Counted from the stretch's first letter, positions 15,294 through 23,237 are shown. The stretch: DNA of 64,000 bases from Clostridia bacterium (GCA_017937135.1 JAGBEE010000011.1:20664-84663), one strand, 5' to 3'. Numbers and translations are program-made. The notes: a model not told the origin generated them from the letters alone.

Positions 15294-15592
15294 TTATTAC
15301 GAGCCTGCGAGTAACAAGGTTCTGACACGCAGAAATGCTATATGATTTCTGCATTTCGCATAGCGGCTATTCGTAAGAATAGAGTGTCAGGTTCTTACTT
15401 CTTGAAATATCTATTCAAAAGTCCTTCGAAAGCCTTGCCGTGTCTTGCCTCGTCGCTATCAATCTTAGTATGTCGTGGAAAGCCCTGGGTTAGCCCCGTG
15501 TATTGCACTGCTTGGCTTTGTTGAACTTTTTTAATGAGATTTTTTAATAGCTTTGCACTTGCAGAAAATAAGAAATTCCATTAATTTTTCCA
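15294..15592 (-). pseudogene. Rubrerythrin 3'-end remnant, copy R1
   Basis: Minus-strand 15395-15465 reads [20 protein letters not shown] then KK and a stop. It is nearly the same as R2 over 300 bases, and its left flank (15259-15293) matches the flank of the intact gene. The right end holds half a TTCCAT element (15573-15606). With R2 and R3 it forms a series of rubrerythrin tails 1.4-1.5 kb apart. Confidence 0.8.
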
Positions 15593-15619
15593 TTAATTAT
15601 TCCATTTTAGGAGGACAAA

Positions 15620-15811
15620 ATGACAAAATCAGAACCAAAAGGAACAACACATACAACTAAGAAAAGCATTGAGTGTAAGAAAATCATTTCAAAACACTCA
15701 AAAGACTTTGTTGGAACACTAACCGACCTTGATGTAATTAAACTTTGTGTCTGCTCAAGACGGAGCTGTTATAAATACAAAGCAGAAATAAAAAGAGCCG
15801 ACTCTATTTAA
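15620..15811 (+). CDS. Small helix-turn-helix protein (63 aa)
   Basis: The product ends in LTDLDVIKLCVCSRRSCYKYKAEI, which matches the helix-turn-helix of small proteins I associate with Clostridial conjugative or phage elements (usually SRNTYYKYK). A strong AGGAGG lies 8 bases before the ATG. The first 25 residues are polar and basic. It is alone on the plus strand, with a hairpin just after the stop. It may be a remnant of a mobile element, and two Cys replace the usual residues in the recognition helix, so it may no longer work. Confidence 0.6.
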   Translation: MTKSEPKGTTHTTKKSIECKKIISKHSKDFVGTLTDLDVIKLCVCSRRSCYKYKAEIKRADSI

Positions 15812-15822
15812 AGAGCCGGTCT
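15788..15822. terminator. Hairpin after the small HTH gene
   Basis: GCCGACTCT pairs with AGAGCCGGT (one mismatch), with A/T runs on both sides. It overlaps the stop codon region of 15620-15811. Confidence 0.5.
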
Positions 15823-15867
15823 TTCTATTATTATTTATCATAAACAGGCATACGCCATAGTGCTATT

Positions 15868-16371
15868 TTAAGAAATTTTCTTTCTTATTACTGCAAATAA
15901 TACTATACCACTAATGAGCAAAAATTCAGCAATTGATAAAAAAACAATTCCTGTAACCAACTGTTTAGATTGTTCTTCGTTATAATCAGCCATTGTGTAA
16001 TAAACTTGTGAAGAATCGTAAACTTCTACTATCCTAAGATTTTCCCCGTATATTGAATACATTTCACGATATGCAATAGTTATCTCTTTGTTTAATAGCG
16101 AGTCTGCCAAATTTCTTGAATTATAACCTTTTAATTGAGAAATTTTAATTTCCCACTCATAACGATTACTATTAGAATAAACATAAAACTTACTATATCT
16201 TCCTGCTTGACCAATGTAATCTGTATTTTCAACCAATATCGTTTCTGTGTTTGTGTTGTGCTTATCAACACTTTGCCTTTGATAGCAGGTTAATAAAAGT
16301 AAAGCTATAATTATAAATTGGATAGCACAGAGAATAACTATCGCTTTAATGCTAATTTTTCCTTTTCTCAT
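15868..16371 (-). CDS. Two-helix membrane protein of unknown function (167 aa)
   Basis: A basic N-terminus (MRKGKISIK) leads into a membrane helix (about residues 8-29). An extracytoplasmic domain of about 100 residues follows, with RYSKFYVYSNSNRYEWEIKI and EITIAYREMYSIYGENLRIV. A second helix (about 137-161) ends in IRKKIS. The domain order resembles small DUF3592-like proteins, but I cannot assign a family. It lies downstream of the HTH/beta-helix gene on the same strand, separated from it by a terminator. Confidence 0.6.
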   Translation of the reverse strand: MRKGKISIKAIVILCAIQFIIIALLLLTCYQRQSVDKHNTNTETILVENTDYIGQAGRYSKFYVYSNSNRYEWEIKISQLKGYNSRNLADSLLNKEITIAYREMYSIYGENLRIVEVYDSSQVYYTMADYNEEQSKQLVTGIVFLSIAEFLLISGIVLFAVIRKKIS

Positions 16372-16464
16372 TTCAACCTCAAATTGTTATAGTTATAATT
16401 ATTATACTACACCATATAAAGCAATTCAATAACGCAATAGTTGATTTTAAATATAAACCACTCA

Positions 16465-16497
16465 AACGAGTGCTGATTTTTTTCAGCACTCGTTTTT
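16465..16497. terminator. Terminator overlapping the end of the HTH/beta-helix gene
   Basis: ACGAGTGCTGA pairs perfectly with TCAGCACTCGT, with T-runs on both sides. The stem contains the gene's last codons (GAG TGC TGA). Confidence 0.85.
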
Positions 16498-17217
16498 GTT
16501 AACCGTTACATTTCCTTCTATTCTTTCACATTCTAATTCTGTGCATATAACATCGCCTGTTATTCTATCCACTTCCGCCTTACCCTCTATTTTGATTTTT
16601 CCATCACTCTCAATAGTGCCGGCGGATACATTTCCTTTTACCACAACATCCTTGTTAGTGTGAATTTCGCCTGTTAAGTTTCCTCCAACGATTACTTCAC
16701 CATTAGCATTTACTCCTCCTGAAATATGGAAACCTGCCGTTACATCACCACAACAATTTACGCCACCGCTTAAGTTTCCACAGACGGTAATCTCCCCATT
16801 GGAAGTTGCTCCTCCTGACACCGAACCACTAACCGATAAATTACATTGACATTCTATGCTTTTTACGTCGCCTTCGATTTCAAAAGTAATCTTTTTTAGC
16901 TCCTGATAATCTGTTGGAACTGATGCTTTTAGAATTCTTTTTCCTTCAAACACAACGCACCTAATGGTGTCATCATCTTCCCAATCGATTATATTTTTAC
17001 AATTTGTTGTTTTTGAAAATAAATCGTCTATACTACATTCAAAAACATCTGATAGTTTAGGCAGTACCGTAATATCGGGCAAACATTTTTCGGTTTCCCA
17101 TTTTGAAACAGCTTGATATGAAACGCCTATTAACTCAGCAAGCATTTCCTGTGTAAGTGATTTTTGCTTTCTAAATATAGATATATTTTTTGCTAAAACA
17201 GAATTTATTGTACTCAT
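16483..17217 (-). CDS. XRE-type transcription regulator fused to a bactofilin-like beta-helix
   Basis: Residues 1-65 of this 244-aa protein are a Cro/CI-type helix-turn-helix: IFRKQKSLTQEMLAELIGVS, YQAVSKWETEKCLPDITVLP, ECSIDDLF. After a linker, residues 120-240 are a run of short glycine-rich rungs such as SGSVSGGATSNGEITVCGNL, SGGVNANGEVIVGGNL and KGNVSAGTIESDGKIKIEG. This pattern is expected for a right-handed beta-helix of the polymer-forming kind. The start at 17217 has AGGTGG 11 bases upstream. The regulator probably acts on its own promoter, and the helix may make it oligomerise, but the signal is unknown. Confidence 0.75.
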   Translation of the reverse strand: MSTINSVLAKNISIFRKQKSLTQEMLAELIGVSYQAVSKWETEKCLPDITVLPKLSDVFECSIDDLFSKTTNCKNIIDWEDDDTIRCVVFEGKRILKASVPTDYQELKKITFEIEGDVKSIECQCNLSVSGSVSGGATSNGEITVCGNLSGGVNCCGDVTAGFHISGGVNANGEVIVGGNLTGEIHTNKDVVVKGNVSAGTIESDGKIKIEGKAEVDRITGDVICTELECERIEGNVTVNKNEC

Positions 17218-17423
17218 AATTTTCGCCCACCTTTCTATCAACATTATAACATAGATTGGTTTGGCATACAACATATCGAGGGTTGATTTTTCTCAACCAC
17301 AGGTTGAATAGATAAATTTTATTAAAAACAAAAACGCAAACCATAGTGTTTGATTTAAATTTCACTGTGCGAAGGAGTATAACTTCTCACACGTCACAAG
17401 TTAAACAGAAAATTGAGTTGCAA

Positions 17424-17456
17424 GAAAAAAGAGCATCGGAAAATCGACGCTCTCTT
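17424..17456 (-). terminator. Terminator of the rloAB pair
   Basis: AGAGC-GTCG/CGAT-GCTCT hairpin followed by TTTTTT on the minus strand, 5 bases after the RloB stop. Confidence 0.8.
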
Positions 17457-17460
17457 AAGT

Positions 17461-18249
17461 TTAGTGCTTTTTACTTTCAAAAAATTTAATCACTTCATCG
17501 CTATTATTAATTTGTTTTGTGAGTCCCATTATGTACGCAATACAAACATATAATGTGGTTGTAAAATACCTATACACCACAGGCAATTCATCGTTGCTAA
17601 CAAATGTGCGATCATTAAATTTGTTTATTTGTTTCAAAATAAAATCTGGATGATCCATAATGTTATTACTCTTAGATTCTTCACAATTCTTTTTGATGAA
17701 TTTCAAAACCAAATCCTCAAAATTTTCTATAATGTAGTTTTCAATAGATTTACTATAATTAAAACTCGCCCATTCGCGCCTTTCTTTTTTGTATGAAGAC
17801 AAGTGCGGAGTTTCTATTTTCTCAACCCTCTCAGGCTCTGATAAAATTTCGATGCACGGAGAACTTAACAATAATAGTCCCGATGTTTCATCGTTATATT
17901 TGTTGTACATTTCTTCCAAGTCTTCTTTTAGCGTATGGTCTACATCATAAACAAGAAATATACCAGCAAAATTCTTTTTAAGTTTTACAAAATATCGGTC
18001 AATATCCTCTTCTTGTTTGTTCACCAACAGAAGAAAATCGCGAATTCTGTTTTTTGGTCCTTGAGCAATAATTATATTGTCGCTTTGTTTGGAAAGCTCT
18101 GATACATCCAGTTCAAAAGAATCCTTTTCATCACTTATTTTGATTGGTTCGTGATCTATAACATTAAATTTATATTTTTCGAAAATAGCCTTCAAAATAG
18201 TCGGTTCTGTTTTAGTACCTTCTGTAATTATCAAAAAGTTTTTAGCCAT
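17461..18249 (-). CDS. RloB-like protein (AbiLii-type defence partner)
   Basis: The 262-aa product starts with the family hallmark FLIITEGTKTEPTIL, and FLVYDVDHTLKEDLEEM at about residue 95 places a second acidic motif (DVDH), as in TOPRIM-like RloB nucleases. Later are LLLSSPCIEI and a helical C-terminus. RloB proteins occur next to RloA ATPases in phage-defence loci, including lactococcal AbiL. The start overlaps the end of the ATPase gene by 8 bases, so the two are translated together. Presumably the ATPase senses infection and RloB damages nucleic acid; this is inferred from the family, not seen here. Confidence 0.8.
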   Translation of the reverse strand: MAKNFLIITEGTKTEPTILKAIFEKYKFNVIDHEPIKISDEKDSFELDVSELSKQSDNIIIAQGPKNRIRDFLLLVNKQEEDIDRYFVKLKKNFAGIFLVYDVDHTLKEDLEEMYNKYNDETSGLLLLSSPCIEILSEPERVEKIETPHLSSYKKERREWASFNYSKSIENYIIENFEDLVLKFIKKNCEESKSNNIMDHPDFILKQINKFNDRTFVSNDELPVVYRYFTTTLYVCIAYIMGLTKQINNSDEVIKFFESKKH

Positions 18250-19405
18250 TTTTTATATCCTCATCAAAGAGATTTGCCAAATACATTTTTTCTATGTTAT
18301 TGATTTCTCTAATGTTTGGATAAATATCAGATAATTTTTTGTACGTGGAATAACCATTATTCCAGTTTGCAAAGAAAATTTGATCAGGTCTTAAATGCTG
18401 AAGAATGAAAGTGTTATGAGATGAAAAAATAAGTTGAATATTCTTTTTCCGTGCAGCTTTTATAAAGTCTAATACTGTTAACGGATGAAGAGCATCTTCG
18501 ATTTCATCAATAAATAGCACACCATTTTCTGGCAAAGAAACCAAAACAGAAAGCAACAAACTTTGATTCATCATACCACTAGAAATAAAACTAAATGGTA
18601 GTTGTAATTCTCTTTCCCCTGCTTCTATAACTGCATGATAACTTTTAGTGCCATCTTTTGTAATTTCTGAATAAACATTGTATAGAGGAAATTCTTTATA
18701 TTCTTTAAGTATTTCATTAACTTCTTTCGATTTTTCTACAATTATATCAAGAGAGTCTTTTTCAATAATATCTTTAAAAAGAAAATTCTTTTTAGAAGCA
18801 TCAATAAACGACATGTTGCTTAAAAAGTCAAAACTTTTTATAATATTTGCATCGTCTTGATTTTCTGTAGCTAATTTTCTGATTGTTGGGAAGAGTGTTT
18901 TGTTAATTTTCACTGCATTGTTTTTATAATTGTAATATTCGACTGATCTTTCAAAAATCACATTGCCATCCACCGACAAAGTCTCATTGTTAATCCAACC
19001 AGAAACACATGTTTCTATAAAATATTCATATTGTTTTTGATTAATTTCAAAAAATATTTTTATCGAAGAAACTAATTCGGCAAAATTGTCTTGTGGTGTT
19101 TTCTTCGCTTTTTCTTTATTCTTTTTACTTTCTCTGTTTTTTCTATCGATATAATCTTCTGCGTTTAAATGATTTGGAATAAAGCACGAAAAAGATTTTG
19201 AATCTTCAGTTAATAATATCACAAGACTTGAAACAGCTTCCAAGAAGGAAGATTTACCACTACCATTTGTACCATAAAAGGCAACGGGGTTTACCAACTT
19301 ATCGTTGTAAATCATTTCTTCTAGATATTTGTATTTGTTTTTTTGAAAATCAATGTCACAACTGTCAATAGCATTTATGTTTTTAATTTGAATTCTAGTA
19401 ATCAT
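18242..19405 (-). CDS. RloA-like AAA ATPase (AbiLi-type defence)
   Basis: This 387-aa ATP-binding protein of the SMC/OLD type has an N-terminal strand ITRIQIKNINAIDS, a Walker A FYGTNGSGKSSFLEA (about residues 44-58) and an ABC-like signature FSFISSGMMNQSLLLSVL (about 272-289). The Walker B is GVLFIDEIEDALHPLTVLDF (about 300-319), followed by the H-loop region IFSSHNTFIL. It pairs with RloB in the next gene. The ATG at 19405 has GGAGGG before it; a longer frame would start inside the promoter at 19448-19476. An abortive or nucleolytic anti-phage role is the most likely function. Confidence 0.85.
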   Translation of the reverse strand: MITRIQIKNINAIDSCDIDFQKNKYKYLEEMIYNDKLVNPVAFYGTNGSGKSSFLEAVSSLVILLTEDSKSFSCFIPNHLNAEDYIDRKNRESKKNKEKAKKTPQDNFAELVSSIKIFFEINQKQYEYFIETCVSGWINNETLSVDGNVIFERSVEYYNYKNNAVKINKTLFPTIRKLATENQDDANIIKSFDFLSNMSFIDASKKNFLFKDIIEKDSLDIIVEKSKEVNEILKEYKEFPLYNVYSEITKDGTKSYHAVIEAGERELQLPFSFISSGMMNQSLLLSVLVSLPENGVLFIDEIEDALHPLTVLDFIKAARKKNIQLIFSSHNTFILQHLRPDQIFFANWNNGYSTYKKLSDIYPNIREINNIEKMYLANLFDEDIKNG

Positions 19406-19447
19406 ACTTAACCCTCCATAAAAGCCAACTGTATTTTTTATACACTT

Positions 19448-19476
19448 AGTATACATTATTTTTGCCGGCATTTCAA
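19448..19476 (-). promoter_or_regulatory. Promoter of the rloAB pair
   Basis: TTGAAA (19471-19476), 17 bp, TATACT (19448-19453) on the minus strand, placing transcription start about 35 bases before the chosen ATG. Confidence 0.75.
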
Positions 19477-19572
19477 TAGTTTATTAAAATTTTTATAAAT
19501 TTCTTGTTTTATTATATGTGATTGCAATTACAATATTTATTTTTCACCACAATAAATATCTTGTTTAATCTA

Positions 19573-19602
19573 ATTTTTGCATAAAAAACCGGTACGAGAC
19601 GT
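19573..19602. repeat. CCGGTAC repeat, left copy
   Basis: ATTTTTGCATAAAAAA followed by CCGGTACGAGACG. A near-copy is at 31667-31697, differing by three bases and one A. It lies about 100 bases upstream of the rloAB promoter. Confidence 0.5.
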
Positions 19603-19713
19603 CGTTGTTTTAAAAAATTATTAATCTATTAGTACCACACAGGAAAGCCACAATAAACACACAAAAATTCTGTCAGTTATGTCAGCTCAAAAGTTTTTGT
19701 TTTCATGTTATAA

Positions 19714-19804
19714 TTTTTCCATAATCACAATTTCCATATTTTGACCATTTTAAAAAAACCAAAATGCAAAAATTCCATCAAAATTCCATATTTTTATGGA
19801 AAAA
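19714..19804. repeat. TTCCAT element, copy I
   Basis: A 91-bp full copy with terminal inverted repeats TTTTTCCATAA and TTATGGAAAAA. It lies directly downstream of the rubrerythrin terminator; unlike copies A, C, E and G it has no TTGAAA promoter beside it. The rest of 19477-19713 is AT-rich and holds only the CCGGTAC repeat. Confidence 0.85.
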
Positions 19805-19810
19805 CAAATG

Positions 19811-19839
19811 AAAAAAGGGAGTAGAGAAAATCTACCCCC
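19811..19839 (-). terminator. Rubrerythrin terminator
   Basis: GGGGGTAGA/TCTACTCCC hairpin followed by TTTTTT on the minus strand. Confidence 0.85.
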
Positions 19840-19878
19840 TATGTATTCAAAGTCCTTATATTACAAGGCTTTACAAGA

Positions 19879-20424
19879 TTATTTGAAGTATCTCTTAAGA
19901 AGTCCCTCGAAAGCCTTGCCGTGTCTTGCCTCGTCGCGTGCCATTTCGTGAACGGTGTCGTGGATTGCGTCGAGGTTTTGCTTCTTTGCCATTGTAGCAA
20001 GTGCAACCTTGCCTGCTGTTGCGCCGTTTTCTGCCTCAACTCTTAGCTCAAGGTTTTTCTTTGTAGAATCAGTTACAACCTCGCCAAGAAGCTCTGCAAA
20101 CTTTGCTGCGTGCTCTGCTTCCTCCCAAGCTGCCTTTTCGTAGTACATACCAACCTCGGGATAGCCTTCTCTGTGAGCTACTCTTGCCATAGCAAGATAC
20201 ATACCAACCTCTGTGCACTCGCCCATAAAGTTAGCGCGAAGTCCCTCAATGATTTCTGGGTCAACACCCTTAGCAACGCCGATTACGTGCTCAGCAGCCC
20301 AAGTGTAATTGTTTTCTGTTACCTCATTGAATTTTGCGCCTGGAACGCCACATTGTGGGCACTTTTCTGGTGCGCTGTCTCCCTCGTGAACATAACCGCA
20401 AACTGGACATACAAATTTTTTCAT
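19879..20424 (-). CDS. Rubrerythrin (N-terminal rubredoxin type)
   Basis: Rubrerythrins reduce hydrogen peroxide in anaerobes. This 181-aa protein has the rubredoxin domain first (CPVCGY at Cys6/Cys9 and CPQCG at Cys22/Cys25, an iron-sulfur-free Fe(Cys)4 site). The ferritin-like diiron domain follows, with [36 protein letters not shown] and the final [20 protein letters not shown]. This order is the reverse of classical rubrerythrin. The ATG at 20424 has AAGGAGAA upstream; the longer frame overlaps the regulator gene. It is 22 bases downstream of the PerR-like gene and clearly in one operon. Its 3' end is the source of remnants R1-R3. Confidence 0.95.
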   Translation of the reverse strand: MKKFVCPVCGYVHEGDSAPEKCPQCGVPGAKFNEVTENNYTWAAEHVIGVAKGVDPEIIEGLRANFMGECTEVGMYLAMARVAHREGYPEVGMYYEKAAWEEAEHAAKFAELLGEVVTDSTKKNLELRVEAENGATAGKVALATMAKKQNLDAIHDTVHEMARDEARHGKAFEGLLKRYFK

Positions 20425-20446
20425 TTTCTTATTCTCCTTAAATAAA

Positions 20447-20815
20447 TTATTTTTTGTTACAATTAGCACATTTACCGTAATAAACGACTCTTTCGTTCTC
20501 TACCAAGAAGCCCATATCGTCAATTTCCTTGTGCGCATCGAGCGTAAGAGGAAAATCAAAGATATTCTTACATTCGCTACAAACAAAGTGTGCGTGCGAT
20601 GAGGTAAAGCCATCGTAATATACGCATTTGTCGCTTGTTTCGACTGAAATTATTTCCCCTTTTTCTAAAAGATTGCCAAGGTTTCTGTAAACTGTGCCCA
20701 AGCTTATGTTTGGAATTTTTACTCGGACAGCATCATAGACCTCGGAAGCGCTACAATGCTGACGCTTAGAACGCAAAAACTCCAAAATAGCAGTTCTTTG
20801 CTTTGTTTCTCTCAT
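20447..20815 (-). CDS. Fur-family peroxide regulator (PerR-like)
   Basis: The 122-aa repressor has the Fur winged helix ([40 protein letters not shown]). The metal region [19 protein letters not shown] and the second Cys pair KCANCNKK give the two CxxC structural zinc motifs of PerR. With rubrerythrin directly behind it, it most likely senses peroxide and controls this operon. The start at 20815 has AAGGAGAG upstream, while the longer frame runs through the promoter. A perfect inverted repeat TAATAG-N3-CTATTA overlaps the transcription start, a likely operator for its own repression. Confidence 0.9.
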   Translation of the reverse strand: MRETKQRTAILEFLRSKRQHCSASEVYDAVRVKIPNISLGTVYRNLGNLLEKGEIISVETSDKCVYYDGFTSSHAHFVCSECKNIFDFPLTLDAHKEIDDMGFLVENERVVYYGKCANCNKK

Positions 20816-20832
20816 GGTGCTCTCCTTATCAG

Positions 20833-20878
20833 TAATAGTTCCTATTATTATTATACACATAAGTCCCAAACTTGTCAA
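20833..20878 (-). promoter_or_regulatory. perR-rbr promoter and operator
   Basis: TTGACA (20873-20878), 17 bp and TATAAT (20850-20855) on the minus strand, followed at once by the perfect palindrome TAATAGTTCCTATTA (20833-20847 on the plus strand). Its place over the start site fits repression by the Fur-family protein. Confidence 0.8.
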
Positions 20879-20915
20879 TATCTTTTTTAAAATTTTTTTT
20901 AAAAAATTCCAAAGC

Positions 20916-20944
20916 AAAAGCCTCGCCAAACAGCGAGGCTTTTT
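20916..20944. terminator. Terminator after the parAB operon
   Basis: AAAAGCCTCGC/GCGAGGCTTTT perfect hairpin with a 6-base loop, just past the stop of 20948-21430. The symmetric A/T flanks could end transcription from both sides. Confidence 0.85.
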
Positions 20945-20947
20945 ACA

Positions 20948-21430
20948 TTAAACATTTAAGTGTGTAACATCTAAGAACCAAGGCATTATGAGCGACATTA
21001 AATATGCAGCAACAATGGAAATAACTATAAAAATTGGTAATAAATACCACTTTGTTTCTGCTCCATAAGCGTTCTTAGCTTTTAAGAGGTTAGCTTCCTT
21101 TATATAAAAGCGCGCGTTTTCAAAGTCTAAAACGAGCTTTTCGCCATCAACCCTGGTTGGAATGGTGTCACCGACAACTGAAACGATATTTCTTAAGGTA
21201 GAGCCGTCTTTCAAAATCGACCTTGTAAACCAGTTGGCTTTTGAGCCAAGCTCGGACAGGGCTTTTGCATTTGAGATGCCTACTGCGTTAGATATCATAC
21301 TGCGAACAAGCTTTCCTGTTACGTTTCTTGAAAAGAAGCTTGCTATAAAAGCAATGTTTGCGCCGATACATATAGACCACACTATAACGCTTGGCGAAAC
21401 AAGCTCAATATTTGACTGAATAAGGAACAT
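20948..21430 (-). CDS. Membrane protein of unknown function after parB
   Basis: The 160-aa product has a membrane helix at the N-terminus (about residues 13-33) and another near the C-terminus (about 127-149). Between them is a soluble, charged domain with GKLVRSMISNAVGISNAKAL, LGSKANWFTRSILKDGSTLR, DTIPTRVDGEKLVLDFENAR. I do not recognise the family. It starts 11 bases after the parB stop, so it belongs to the parA-parB operon and may help anchor or regulate segregation, but nothing in the sequence proves that. Confidence 0.65.
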   Translation of the reverse strand: MFLIQSNIELVSPSVIVWSICIGANIAFIASFFSRNVTGKLVRSMISNAVGISNAKALSELGSKANWFTRSILKDGSTLRNIVSVVGDTIPTRVDGEKLVLDFENARFYIKEANLLKAKNAYGAETKWYLLPIFIVISIVAAYLMSLIMPWFLDVTHLNV

Positions 21431-21441
21431 TTATCTTCTCC

Positions 21442-22338
21442 TTAATCAATAATCTTTTTTCCGCATAGCTTGATAAGGATTTCTTCAAGGTCCTCGTTGT
21501 CAAAGTATTCAATTTGTAGAGTCTTAACCTTGCTATTTGCACTGATTTTTACACGCTTACCTGTCAAGGTCATAGCCTTTCTTTCAAGCTCCTTGACGTA
21601 ATCTACCTCAAGCTTGTCGTCATTCTTGGGTTGATTTGGCTCGGTTGTTGCTTTTTCAAAAAGCTTATTAAGCTTTTTTACTAACATTTCTGTATCACGT
21701 ACAGAGAGAGAACGAACAAGGATATCCTTTGCTACCTCTACAACTGCTTCCTCGTCCTTGTTTTTAAGACCCAGAAGTGCACGTGCGTGGCCTGCGGAGA
21801 TGTCGCCCGTTTTGAGCATGTCAATTACTTCCTCTGGAAGCTCAAGCAAACGCATAGTATTTGCGACAGCGCTCCTTGATTTGCCAACCTTTTCGGCAAC
21901 CTCCTCTTGAGTTAGCTCATATTGCTCCATAAGTGAACGATATGCTGTTGCTTCCTCGTATGGGTTCAAGTCCTCACGTTGAATATTTTCAATAATTGCT
22001 ATTTCTGCTGCCTTTAAAGCATCGGCTTGCATTATAATTACAGGAACCTCTGTGAGTCCTGCGAGCTTTGATGCTCTCCATCTACGCTCACCTGCGATTA
22101 TTTGATAGAACCCACCTGCGCTCTCGCGAACAATAATTGGCTGTAACAAACCGTGCTGCTTTATTGATTCGGCGAGCTGCTCGAGCGCTTCTTGGTCAAA
22201 ATATTTTCTTGGCTGGTCTGCTTTTGGCTCAATTTCTGATACTCTGAGTGTTTGAGCGCCCTCTTGTGATGAAGCAGTAGCCTCTATGTAGTTGTCTGCA
22301 AATATGGAATCAAGTCCCTTTCCAAGTCCTTTTTTCAT
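21442..22338 (-). CDS. parB: Chromosome-partitioning protein ParB (Spo0J)
   Basis: ParB binds parS, spreads as a CTP-dependent clamp and loads condensin near the origin. The 298-aa protein has the N-terminal conserved boxes EPKADQPRKYFDQEALEQLA, SIKQHGLLQPIIVRE and GERRWRASKLAGL (the CTP-binding GERRxRA motif). Next comes the helix-turn-helix region TQEEVAEKVGKSRSAVANTM and ISAGHARALLGL, then a C-terminal dimerisation domain. It follows parA after 26 bases. Four perfect or near-perfect parS sites lie upstream of the operon, which supports the identity. Confidence 0.95.
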   Translation of the reverse strand: MKKGLGKGLDSIFADNYIEATASSQEGAQTLRVSEIEPKADQPRKYFDQEALEQLAESIKQHGLLQPIIVRESAGGFYQIIAGERRWRASKLAGLTEVPVIIMQADALKAAEIAIIENIQREDLNPYEEATAYRSLMEQYELTQEEVAEKVGKSRSAVANTMRLLELPEEVIDMLKTGDISAGHARALLGLKNKDEEAVVEVAKDILVRSLSVRDTEMLVKKLNKLFEKATTEPNQPKNDDKLEVDYVKELERKAMTLTGKRVKISANSKVKTLQIEYFDNEDLEEILIKLCGKKIID

Positions 22339-22364
22339 TACTTTTCTCCTTTTCCTTTTCTATT

Positions 22365-23141
22365 TTATAAAATTCCTTCTGTTCTTAAAATGATTTCCTT
22401 GGCTACGCTTTGGTATTCAAGGCTACCCTTTGAGTATTTTGAATAGTAAAATATCGGCTCTCCAAAGCTTGGTGCTTCGCCAAGTGCGACTGCACGCGAT
22501 ATTTTTTGGTCAAATACTAATGTGCTGTAGTATTTTTCAAGCTCGCTTAATACCTGTGACGATAGCCTTTGTCTTGCATTAAACATCGTAACAAGTATCC
22601 CTGTAATGATAAGATTGGGGTTATAACGAGCCTTTATTGCCTTGATTGTCATCATTAACTGTGTTAAGCCCTCAAGCGCAAAGTATTCACATTGTATGGG
22701 GATAACCAAACCACTACTTGCTACTAATGCGTTTATAGTTATCATTCCGAGTGATGGAGGGCAGTCAATAATAACGTAATCATAAATAAATTCATATCTT
22801 AATTCATTTAATATATCCCTTAAGTAGCTTTCCCTTTTATCCTGAAATGCAATTTCAAGCTCTGCGCCTGCAAGAGACATTGTGGCAGGTAAAACCGATA
22901 AATTTTTAAAGGTTGTTTGAATAATTGCTTCCTTAATGTTACATTTTCCCACAATAACATCGTATGAGGAGTATTTGATTGCCTTTTTTTGTATGCCTAC
23001 ACCACTTGTTGCACTACCCTGTGGGTCTAAGTCAATAAGCAAAACGCTTTTGCCAAGTGTGCCAAGAATGGATGCAATGTTAACAGCTGACGTTGTTTTT
23101 CCCACACCACCCTTTTGATTGGCGAATGAAATAATGTGCAC
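22365..23141 (-). CDS. parA: Chromosome-partitioning ATPase ParA (Soj)
   Basis: This deviant Walker-type ATPase works with ParB in origin segregation and, in Bacillus, controls DnaA. The 258-aa protein starts with a GTG; AGGGAG lies about 10 bases upstream. Motifs: KGGVGKTT at residues 10-17 (deviant Walker A), LLIDLDPQGSATSG at about 35-48, DYVIIDCPPSLGM at about 122-134. The promoter is at 23174-23202, and a parS site sits 36 bases upstream of its -35 box, so ParB spreading may affect expression. Confidence 0.95.
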   Translation of the reverse strand: MHIISFANQKGGVGKTTSAVNIASILGTLGKSVLLIDLDPQGSATSGVGIQKKAIKYSSYDVIVGKCNIKEAIIQTTFKNLSVLPATMSLAGAELEIAFQDKRESYLRDILNELRYEFIYDYVIIDCPPSLGMITINALVASSGLVIPIQCEYFALEGLTQLMMTIKAIKARYNPNLIITGILVTMFNARQRLSSQVLSELEKYYSTLVFDQKISRAVALGEAPSFGEPIFYYSKYSKGSLEYQSVAKEIILRTEGIL

Positions 23142-23173
23142 CGTGAAATACTCCCTTCGTGATTTCTATTAAA

Positions 23174-23202
23174 AGTATAACACGCAAAACTGAGAAAATC
23201 AA
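23174..23202 (-). promoter_or_regulatory. parAB promoter
   Basis: TTGATT (23197-23202), 17 bp, TATACT (23174-23179) on the minus strand. Confidence 0.75.
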
Positions 23203-23237
23203 TACTAAAACGACTAATTTTGTAAAAAACTATACAA

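Noticed and set aside
7533-19804. TTCCAT elements as integron attC sites
   Set aside because: They lack the GTTRRRY core and the R/L box layout, each unit has its own promoter, and no IntI-type integrase is seen.
20816-20929. N-terminal extension of the Fur-family regulator
   Set aside because: The extension runs through promoter and operator; the ATG at 20815 has a strong RBS.
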